Source: Armillaria gallica (lineage: Eukaryota; Basidiomycota; Agaricomycetes; Agaricales; Physalacriaceae). Taken from it: DNA of 64,000 bases. Below the pieces are notes generated by a model. It was not told where the DNA came from. It made no database searches and was given only the letters and a program-made list of their open reading frames with translations. Positions 55,860-64,000 of this stretch are shown piece after piece; the first letter of the stretch is position 1, and the number at the start of each line of letters is the position of its first letter. The stretch lies in the NCBI GenBank assembly GCA_037576215.1, contig JBANDB010000007.1:341001-405000 (forward strand), given 5' to 3'. Both the position numbers and the translations under genes were made by a program.

Positions 55860-57829
55860 TTAATCACGGAACCAAATTGGTGCATCCTTGTATTTTCCAA
55901 TGACAACAGGTGTCTGTTCATGCTGCATCAAAGGCCTGAGAGCCTCCAAGAGGTCAACGAATGTCGATCTATCTTTCAGGACATTCGATGTGAGGGCCCG
56001 GACGAGAGTGTCAGTAAAAAGTCCCTGGTATGTTTGACGACTCGGACTTTTCATTTCCATCGCGGGCTGAAAATCCTGGCACGCTGCCAAAAGTACATAA
56101 GACTCCATATTCGGACACCAATCTTCTGCCACGATCGACTGATAGCCAGGGAAATGTTTCAATGTCTCATGCCCCGCATTGAGCATATTGATTGACATAT
56201 CGATTGGTATGCTATGGAATAGTGGGTGTCCTGGCTGCAACACTTCTCTCCACGACGACAAGTTTCCAGTGGAGAACCCACCAGATCTACAGCAATCAAG
56301 AATAAGGGTAATTCGGGCCTTCCTGCTGCTTGAGATGAGATGGAGAATGGTGCTGATCTCTCGGTCACTGATGTTGAGACCGTCGAGACCGTCGCTGTCT
56401 ATGGGACGTAGGGCTATGATAGATCCGCCTCTTGGCTTGACGGTGCTGCCGTCAGAGTCCTGAGAAAGATAGGTTACCTCACATCCCGAAAAATGGATGA
56501 TAATCCCATCGCCATGTTGTATGTCAGGGTTGGTGATGAGACTAGAAAGTGTTTTAATGATGTTGCTGCGAGTGGGGGAGAGACCAGTGGATGGCAAATG
56601 GTGAGAGCCGATAAGGAGTTGGATCCGTCCTTCTGGTACGCCGAGATGCTCAATCATATATTTCTGCATTAGGAGAGCATCGGCGACGCAACCACGTAAT
56701 GGAAGGTCCGGATAGGCGTCAATACCAATGAGAACTGCCCAAGTTCGAGAACCGCCATGGCGTGAAGGCTAAATCGCTGCTCATTAGAATCAGGACCAAT
56801 ATCTGTTATTTCGATATTCCTCACCGTTGCTAGAGATATTTCGAACTTGAGGGAAAGGCTCCACTCAAAGTGGAGCCACCGAAGGAATACTAGGCAGCAT
56901 TGAAGCTGACAGAGCCACTCTACGAGTTTGGACGCCGATACAGAATGGGTATTCCTTCCGGATTGCACTGTACCCATCTCTTGGAAACCCCCAACTAAGT
57001 CGCCACCACCAGGCATTCTGTACTGCCTCGCGATCTGCATCTCATCATTAATAGTGTTCCCATTATTAGCCTGGGAGAGTGTGAGTAAAATGGATTTGAT
57101 CGATGACACCTGTTCATTCAGGTGAGAAATGGAGGCGCTATTCCTCAATAATACCAGAGCGGAGTCCAACATTACTTGAGACTTTGGAATGGGGGACATC
57201 AGCAAGATATTCATGGCGGGGAGAGAACTTGATGAACCTGAAAGTTCGACCTGGCATCCTCGATGAGTTTTCTATGGCGACTGATGCTCGCTTTGACATC
57301 TCGATGATTCAGGAACTCCGCGATGTTTCCCCAAACTCCACCTTTGCTACGATTGATTTCGTTCATTTGTGTCGAAAGCTTGCATAAAAACCTACACCGG
57401 GATATCAGGAACGGACATCGAATGGCGATGGAAAGATTAATAACTCTTGGAACTTCAAGCAGGTCTTTTGTAGACCCTTTGCATATTTGATGCTCTCGGG
57501 CGTCTCTGATATCTCGATGCCAGCATCGCGAATGATTATTACAATATCTCTGATCTCCTCTGCGAGGTCTGCTATATCCTCTCGGTTGTTTTCGAAATCC
57601 TGGAAAAACACCCTCAGGAACGTAAATCAGGATATACAATTAGGCTGACCTCTAAGCTCTCCAACAGCCTTTTTGCAGCCTCAGCGACACCCTCTATGCA
57701 GGGACCAACGACTGGCACCATCCCGCCGACTTCGCCGAGAATGTTTGCAACCAGACTTGCCGCTGCGCGTATTCTGGAGCCATGGTGAGGTTTCTTTGGC
57801 TTCTTTGTGAAGATGGCTCCAGGGCTCAT
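55860..57829 (-). CDS. Caspase-like (peptidase C14) protein with helical N-terminus; catalytic His replaced
   Basis: Five exons on the minus strand: 57829-57650, 57599-57445, 57391-57238, 57181-56825 and 56768-55860, with introns of 50, 53, 56 and 56 bases in matching phases (0, 2, 0, 0). The product is about 584 aa. The N-terminal half is alpha-helical (EGVAEAAKRLLESLE, NREDIADLAEEIRDIV, GNIAEFLNHRDVK), like the N-terminal regions of many agaricomycete NLR and caspase proteins. The caspase fold starts at WAVLIGIDAYPDLPLRGC in exon 5; ILDCCRSGG holds the catalytic Cys. The usual FAGHG motif reads HFSGCE, with Cys for the His, so protease activity is doubtful. The start was set at the first in-frame ATG; an upstream exon is possible. 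Likely roles are regulated cell death or allorecognition, by family only. Confidence 0.82.
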
Positions 57830-57899
57830 GGGTGCAGGAATGAAAGACTCGTTGAGCGCCCAACAGCTCCCTTTCCCATGAATTCCGTCACCAAACACA

Positions 57900-58575
57900 G
57901 ATTACAGCACCGTTGCTCATAAATGGCGACAACTCCGAGCCGAAGACAGAAGAGTGGTGAAAAATTCAATTGGCCAGCTACAGCCACGTCGGAGGAGGAA
58001 TCCCATCATGATCCTGTGAGTTAAATGCTATACACGTTACGAAACGGACGTCGTTGTTCGACCTATGTTTGACCAGCATTAGAATACAGATGGTGTCAAG
58101 CTTTAGTCGGACTTCATTCAGGAATAGTCCCTTGCAATGGCGTCAGCCTTCACCGACCTGGTGAATGGGTTCGTTCGTGCAAACATGGCCATGAGGTTAT
58201 GTTGTAGGAAGATCCAGTATATTGGGTGTCCCTACCGCCATCCCGTCACTGGATGGTGGTACTATTCGGAAAAGGCCAATTCCATGCGAGAGAAAACAGA
58301 TGTTGCAATCTGACGCTTTAGCGCTAGAGCCGATCTAAGCGCCGCCTTCGTAGCGTGGTTGGTGTTGGTTGAGCATGCAGCCAATGACCCGTCATGAATA
58401 GCTGTATCCGTACTTCGAAGCACTGAGCACGACGTCGATCATGAACGAACATTTCATAATTTCACTATTCCGGTACTTATTAAAAGCATTATTTTACAAA
58501 AGAATACTGACGCAAAAAATGGTATTATACCTAGCTCGATACAAGCTACCAAGAGCACACTCTTTCAAGAGTCCA
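57900..58575. other. No recognised gene
   Basis: Upstream of the caspase-like gene, so it may hold its promoter, but I see no clear TATA box. A short stretch at 58370-58470 (CAGCCAATGACCCGTCATGAATAGC...GAACGAACATTTCATAAT) is the reverse complement of the start of the P-type promoter block (compare 36890-36970 and 63030-63120). Confidence 0.4.
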
Positions 58576-58582
58576 ATGGTAG

Positions 58583-59215
58583 ATGAGTCGTACCGCTAGA
58601 CTTTATAGGCTCAACGACGAAGTCCTAACCGATATATGCGCGCCCGTTGATCACAAGGGTCGGAGTACGAACGTGGTCAAGATGGTCCATGTACTCCGCT
58701 CTCCCGTGAACTACAAGGTCTGTCAGCATGCACAAAGAACGAGAATGAAATGGCAACTGACATCTCTGTAAAAGTACTCAGTTCCCTAGTTGACCCGTTC
58801 CACATCCCCATATCCGCTTCTGAATTGGTAAAGTAGCCAAGCGCTTGTGTCTAATGCGAGTGACCCGCTCCATGAAGGCCAAGTAAACTGAATCTATCCT
58901 GGATGGGGCAGTGCTGGAGGAGGTTGGCCAGCAGATATCAATAGACGAGAAAGAGATTTGCTTCAACAGGAGGTGTGTCGTTCCAAGTTGGTCGTAGAAA
59001 ATGATGACGATGATAAACCTGGGGCATCTATTGGTGAGCCAGGCATTTTGACCTGGTGTACGGCTATCGGGTTGCGGACAACTATGTACCATGCTCGGAA
59101 CTCTTAGCCTTGATCGTTGAAAGCCTTCGGTCAGCGGCGTGAATCTTCGCCGAATCTTAAAATGAGAAAGGAAGATGAGAGACGGAGTCGTACCATCTAT
59201 CGGCGAATCTAAAGA
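58583..59215 (-). pseudogene. S33 hydrolase relic, minus strand (third unit)
   Basis: Copy of 51099-51700 at high identity. The last exon on the minus strand reads VHGRAEYMDHLDHVRTPTLV-NGR, more intact than elsewhere, and the intron end CAGACCTTGTAG is preserved. The middle (58850-59010) carries FYDQLG and DGFGLLGL-like remnants without the SWGG elbow. Confidence 0.65.
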
Positions 59216-60720
59216 TGTCCGTAGCTGATGATCTATGCCCGTCTTCCACTTTCTCTTTGACGACAAAGTCAAGAAGATGTTCGTTGAGCGCGTCTCGTAA
59301 CGACAGTGGTCTCGAAAACTCGACTGTGTCACCTATATCATACGTGGTGGTTGATGGGACACGGGAGGACGTGGTCGACACGGCGTGAACGTTGCTGACA
59401 GCATGTCCATATTATTTGAAAGAATAGAAAATTGACAAGTCAATATCAACTGCGGAATAAATCTGCAAAGGAGAAAAGGATGAGTAACATAAAACGAGCA
59501 GGAAAGAGCATACGTACCCTCCAAGGCTACTTCTTCGCAGCTTCCGCCTTATTCCTCTTCTCTTCTTCGCCTGCGTCGGTGTAGTCCTCGCAGTAACCGA
59601 GGGGACTGGCCCTCTAAGCCTCATCCCGCTGCCTTTCAACGTCTCTGCACTTACAGGATTCGCAGCCGGCCTAAACTTGAACTGGTCCGAGTATTGGTAC
59701 CTTGCGTCGGTAACAACACTAACACCTACACCAACACAAGTCAACACTAAAACAATTTAATCACGGACAAGGACAAACCTGGTAGCATACATGACCTTGC
59801 TCTGCCTCGCCAAGTGTCACTGGCGTGCCAGCCAGAAGAAGAATCCGACGAAGATGAGGAAGGCGGCTAGTTTGACTAAGGAGGAACGGGTGAGGTCTCG
59901 TCCTCTTCCTCTTCCTACTTATGCTTCGATTCTGGTCGCTATTATGCCCATACATTTTCCGCTTGACGGCATATCCCATGCATCGTAAAACACACAGATC
60001 CCACAAGTAGAACCCGGAGGTACTTTGATCACGCCCACGACTGCATGCCTCGCTGGTCCTCCTTCCAACAGTGATAAGCCCTCCGGACGTTGCATTGTTA
60101 ACAGTATGAACAACGAAGAAAGTTGGCGGTGGAGGGAAGATATCGAGGATACGTGCCGAGGGCGTGTTACGTCAAGTTAAGAAGAGCGACGACTGCCTGA
60201 AAGCCGCTCGTGTTAGCACATAGTAAAGGCAAAAGGAATATGACAGCGTACCCAACGGCATTATCGATCCTCCACCTTTGCAGAGATCGGCGCCTATGAC
60301 CTCGATCGATATCCTTCTTCGCTATGAATGAGACGTGGTTTCTTTTTTATATTTGCTCTCTCGTGACGGTAAAGGTGGCGTGAACTTGCAAAGAGAACTA
60401 TCAGAAACCGACGACGAAAATTGTGTAGACGACCTACTGTGTCGGCAGAATACATAACAATAAACCATAGTCTGTCCGTGCATACGAACAGCGCAGGGCA
60501 CACACTACGTTCATTCGTTACCAAGAGGGGAGGCGCTTGAGCTATCGGAGGCACAGGCTTTGAGTTTGATCTAGGTGAGCCGTCGTCGTTCGACCCAAAA
60601 TTCTTCCTCCCTTTCTTCTATCATCACCGGTCACTGGCACCAGCAAGTCTCCCATGGACATTGTAGACGTCGCGTTTGCTGCTGGAGCTCGTCATGATAT
60701 CAGCCCAGGCGTCGGAGGCG
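59160..60720 (-). pseudogene. Gene Z (copy C), best-preserved
   Basis: Minus strand, possible start ATGACGAGCTCCAGC at 60695 (MTSSSSKRDVYNVHGRLAG). The middle has MQRPEGLSLLEGGPARHAVVG, VPPGSTCGICVFYDAWDMP, a hydrophobic stretch KLAAFLIFVGFFFWLAR (likely transmembrane), then AAGLNLNW-antisense/…KRRGIRRKLRRSSLGG ended by GTACGT, and a last exon STTSSRVPSTTTYDIGDTV, LSLRDALNEHLLDFVV, FRFADRWYDS to a stop at 59157. Joining these needs several introns and at least one frame repair, so I call it a probable pseudogene. Function unknown. Confidence 0.45.
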
Positions 60721-61148
60721 TCGAGGTCGTGGTTATTTCTCTTCCCGGCACATCGTCCTCCGTGCTGTCTTCGTGTGCGCGACAACAGCATTGGTCTCAG
60801 CCGCTGAGAAGTTCTCTCTATCCTGATGGAGTGCCTGCCAGTCGAGGGAGAATCGAGGGCGGCATGTGCGTGTCATTGGACGAAGAGCAGAACCCATCCT
60901 CTGTCCTTCAACCAGCCGCGCCTACCCTCCGACATTCCGTCCCGTCCATCTCGCTTGCCGGATCGCGATATGCCGTCTCGGCGCATAATCGGAAAGTCGT
61001 GGTGCTTGTTACAAAGAAGTCTCCTCGTCCATACATTGTGGCTTCAGCGGCGCATTCGGGATTTCGTAGAGTGACGTTGAGAGTTGGAACCGGGGAAGGA
61101 ATGACCTATAGAAGTACCGGTAAAATTTACAGCCGACTTTGGACATAA
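60654..61148 (+). other. Open frame of 164 codons, uncertain
   Basis: ATG-started + frame with good length for this region but overlapping the 5' end of gene Z on the other strand. It has no recognisable domain, and the part after codon 60 (LRHSVPSISLAGSRYAVSAH...KVVVLVTKKSPRPYIV) has no counterpart in the other two units. It may be antisense to a Z upstream exon or chance. Confidence 0.25.
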
Positions 61149-61159
61149 ATTAATGTTGC

Positions 61160-62200
61160 GCACCTGGCAATAAAAAAGGATTCAGAGAGACGCGACTTCG
61201 CTTGGAAAGAGAGGAGAGGCGAGAGGTAGACGATAAGCTTGGGGCAGCTTGGCGCTTACAAACAAACTCGGCCCGGTTTCAACCCTTCCATCATCCATCA
61301 CTGGGTCGCGAAGCTTTTTCGCGAACACACTCGACACGTCTTCTTCTATGGCTCATCGTCGTACATGGCTTCTGATGATAATTACCAACAACTGTGACCT
61401 TGAGCGCTAGCGGTTGAGCAGTGCTGGGCTCCTGCCTCTATTCTTGCGACTCCATCAACATCATACTTCCTGACTCCGACTCTGACATCCACTGAAGGTC
61501 AATGCATCAATAGAATGGCGAAGAGCACCAGATTGACTGATGGGATTCTCGATACGGACCAGGTCTGTCTTGTTCTATGCATGCTTGTCTTGCCGATAAT
61601 AATAATATTTGCTCCAGGTCCCCACCGAATGCTCTATCCCATGCAAACTCCCTTTCATGCATATTTCTTCATCGAGGAGCACTCGCACATCCAATACCGG
61701 CACGTCGACGGAAAATTATAGGCCTGTCGCTCATTGATCACAAAAGTTGGTACGGTCAAGACGTTTACCCAACGAATCCCGACGATGGACCTTCCCTCTG
61801 CGACGGAAACTGTCGATTCTCGAAGAGGAACGACCCTTTTTAAAATCTCTCGCGGCTGCGAGGGGATCGTCAGCATACTTCGATAAGGTGGGCTTTTTCC
61901 TCCAGCTCCTTTTACCAACATTACACCTTACACGATGATATAGCCTATTCATCTATGACTGGTCGATCGAAGGTCGGCATTTTACCGTTCCACGGACATC
62001 CTCAACTTTGTAGATTTTTTGAAGACCAACAAACGACGTGCGTAGAGAGGTTGGTCGTGTTCTATTCATATTAATCTATTCTTGCAGTCAGCATATCTCC
62101 TTTGCCTGGTCGAGAATGTTTCCTTGCTTGGGACCGTCCACTGCTTCAGTGCTTCTCCAGTCTCTTGCCTTTCTTCTCACTCTAACATTCGCTGAAGATT
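61160..62200 (+). other. 5' part of the P3 unit
   Basis: From about 61780 it aligns with the P1 and P2 units (GACGGAAACTGTCGATTCTCGAAGAGG...; CAGCATACTTCGATAAGGTG). No gene is seen from 61160 to 61780, only short frames. Confidence 0.45.
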
Positions 62201-62204
62201 CGTG

Positions 62205-62830
62205 TCGATGGCTGAAGGCTCTATCCCTTTCAATTATAAAGGCGAAGAGTACCAGAGTTTGTCGGTAGCTTCGATAACCGTACACATACTCAATTTGTTG
62301 CACGACGGGCCAAGTAAGCCTGGTTTAGTAGTACTTGTCGAAGTGTCTGTCTGACCGACAACTACTCCAGGTCCATCCCACGACTACATCCATCCCCTGA
62401 CCTCGCCACTAAATTCTCTATCCCGTTCATCTTCTACGACCAACTCGGAGAAACTCCGGTTCAACACATCGCCCGTTGAAGATGTTGTCGTTCTGGTCTA
62501 TTGATATCTTCACCAACAAACTGGCCAACCTTCTGGGGCAGATCCGCAGGACGGGTTCGATTTGCTTGGCCTTCATGTATCATGGAGCAGGACACTCAGT
62601 TTAGAGTTCGAGGTACACAGGCACTGCGCCACTTCATGATATGGGGCATCAATGAGGGAACTAAGTGAGGCCTTCCCGGAAGATGTACAGGAAGGCGGTT
62701 AGCATATCCAATCGACCAATCGATGAGTACGGACATCTCCGTGCAGCAGGGAGGTGGGTGTCTATTTTGTTCTTGTTTTCGATGCTTGCTAACAGACCGT
62801 CTAGGTTCGGAGAGATGGACAATCTCTACC
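62205..62830 (+). pseudogene. S33 hydrolase relic (P3 unit), not inverted
   Basis: ATGGCTGAAGGCTCTATCCC start (62208), exon end and intron as in the others, then PSHDYIHPLTSP, IPFIFYDQLGET-like, QDGFDLLGLHV and EAFPEDVQEG-like pieces in + orientation, and an intron end CAGACCGTCTAG (62792). The segment flipped in the P1 and P2 units is in its original direction here. The SWGG elbow is again missing. Confidence 0.65.
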
Positions 62831-63029
62831 ACATCTGAGCTCAGACCATTACGATCAATGGGCACGCTTAGGACTTCTGTTTCCGATAGGCGTGATGATA
62901 CAACCACTACGCCGTTGGAGTTCGCTCTTGATGTAGCTTGTGTCCAGTTAGAAGTTAGGTATAGCACCATTCTTTGCGTAAATGTTCTTCCGGACAATGA
63001 TTCGTGATAAAGGCCCGAATACAGACATC

Positions 63030-63674
63030 ACGAAACGTTCGTCCGACCTCGTGCTAAGTCGCCAGATGGTTCGAAGTACGGATTCAGCTATTCATGACGA
63101 GTCATTGGCTATATTTTCAGCCAATGCCGCATCGCATCGGCCCACCATTTAAGTCCGAGTGATAGAGTCTAGACTTACTCTGGTACCAAAGTGTCAGATT
63201 ACATTACCTGTTTTCTGTCGACGTTGCACTACACGGAATCGGTCTCTTCCAGATGGTACTGCCATCCAGCGAACGATAAGCGGGATGGCGGCGGGGAAGA
63301 TCAATCATCACCCGAGGTACTGGATCGGCGTATCTCCATAACCCTGTTTTTGCACGAAACCCATTCACTGGTAACGATGATCAGAGAAGGCTAACACCGT
63401 GACAAGGGACTATTATGACTGGTTCTTCCTCGCTCGGTTCCGCACAACATAAGAACATACCGTTCGGTGTTGAGCGAGGCCTAACATTCCTGACCGCGTC
63501 ATACGCGTCATTCGTTACCCTCCACTCGACCTCGGCACTCATCTACCTGTATTTTTGTTTCTACTACGTGACTGATGACCTCCGTCGCCCAAAGAAGACG
63601 ACTCGCAGAGCTATAAGACAGGAATTAAACCAGCAGGTATCATTCACAAGCCCTCACAATTGTACAGCTTCGTC
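63030..63674 (+). promoter_or_regulatory. P3 upstream block with TATA box
   Basis: Shared block: CGACCTCGTGCTAAGTCGCCAGATG (63044) as before P1, GACCTCCGTCGCCCAAAGAAGACGACTCGCAGAG and TATA box TATAAGAC (63612-63619), 63 bases before ATG. Confidence 0.66.
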
Positions 63675-64000
63675 ATGTTCGCTCGTATCTCTCTTCTGGC
63701 TCTCCCTCTCCTCGCCAGTGCCGGCGTTATTCCTATCTTCGTCCCCCGTAATGATATTGGACAGCTCTACCCTGTCATCTGCCCTAACGCTCCGCCAATC
63801 CCAGTCATTGCCCGTGAAGATAGTTTTGTTATTACTGGCAGGCAAATTCCTGCCCTTCCAGCGCCTCCAGCTCTTCCAGTCCTTGCAAACAGACAGGTTA
63901 CCCTTCCAGCTCCACCAGCTCCTCCCGCCTTTCCCGCTCCTCCCGCAATTCCAGCCATTCCTCTTCCGGCTAGGCTTTGCATGATTGCGGGCAGGCAGGT
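63675..64000 (+). CDS. P3: secreted Pro/Ala-rich repeat protein, partial
   Basis: Open from ATG 63675 to the window end, at least 108 codons. The signal peptide [17 protein letters not shown] mixes the hydrophobin start (MFARIS) with the P1/P2 continuation. Then [34 protein letters not shown] and short PAPPA blocks joined by NRQVTLP and AGRQ. It keeps the Cys of P1 and has a second at residue 102 (ARLCMIAGRQ). The repeat is much shorter than in P1/P2. The end lies outside the window. Confidence 0.78.
   Translation, partial: MFARISLLALPLLASAGVIPIFVPRNDIGQLYPVICPNAPPIPVIAREDSFVITGRQIPALPAPPALPVLANRQVTLPAPPAPPAFPAPPAIPAIPLPARLCMIAGRQ

Noticed and set aside
57614..57898. Start of the caspase-like gene at 57898
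   Set aside because: That codon is GTG, which is not a normal start in a fungal nuclear gene; the first in-frame ATG is at 57829.

Overview
The window looks like nuclear DNA from an agaricomycete (mushroom-forming) basidiomycete. The genes carry short introns of about 50-56 bases with GT-AG ends, there is a multi-copy array of class I hydrophobins with three introns at fixed places, and there are a degenerate F-box family, a caspase-like gene behind an alpha-helical N-terminal region, and a fragment of a non-LTR retrotransposon. No tRNA, rRNA, CRISPR or bacterial-type feature was seen. All calls come from reading the sequence; no database search was run.

Layout. From 1.5 to 43 kb, nine class I hydrophobin genes, all on the + strand, start at 1520, 4865, 7749, 11528, 16246, 21636, 27106, 33187 and 42600, with one dead copy near 8390. 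Each has an upstream block of roughly 600-750 bases with a TATA box about 70-80 bases before the ATG, and a shared 3' flank. From about 11 kb on they sit in repeated units of 4.7-6.1 kb that also carry wrecks of other genes: a minus-strand gene 'Y' just downstream, a plus-strand gene 'X', an F-box gene and a 3' module 'T'. The array therefore grew by segmental duplication in which the hydrophobin stayed intact while the passenger genes decayed.

Three further genes (P1 at 37492, P2 at 50272, P3 at 63675 and running off the end) share the hydrophobin promoter block and signal peptide but encode Pro/Ala/Ile-rich repeats with no hydrophobin cysteine pattern. Directly after the P1 and P2 stop codons lies recognisable hydrophobin sequence (end of exon 3, intron 3, start of exon 4). 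They look like hydrophobins whose cysteine core was replaced by repeat. Hydrophobins 2, 5, 6 and 7 carry shorter or longer repeat inserts between the signal peptide and the first cysteine, a plausible intermediate stage.

The P genes lie in their own larger repeated unit (about 34.5-40 kb, 47.4-52.9 kb, 58.6-64 kb) full of broken copies, on both strands, of an alpha/beta hydrolase of the proline-iminopeptidase type (S33) and of an unrecognised minus-strand gene 'Z'. The best hydrolase copy (54164-55041) has lost the nucleophile elbow. Between 55.8 and 57.9 kb a five-exon minus-strand gene encodes a caspase-like protein in which the catalytic His position reads Cys. A truncated LINE-type element (RNase H plus zinc-knuckle end) lies at 44.2-45.6 kb beside the best-preserved F-box copy.

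Functionally the living part of the window is a secreted cell-surface protein cluster: hydrophobins that self-assemble at air-water or cell-wall interfaces, and repeat proteins that probably also end up in the wall or outside the cell.
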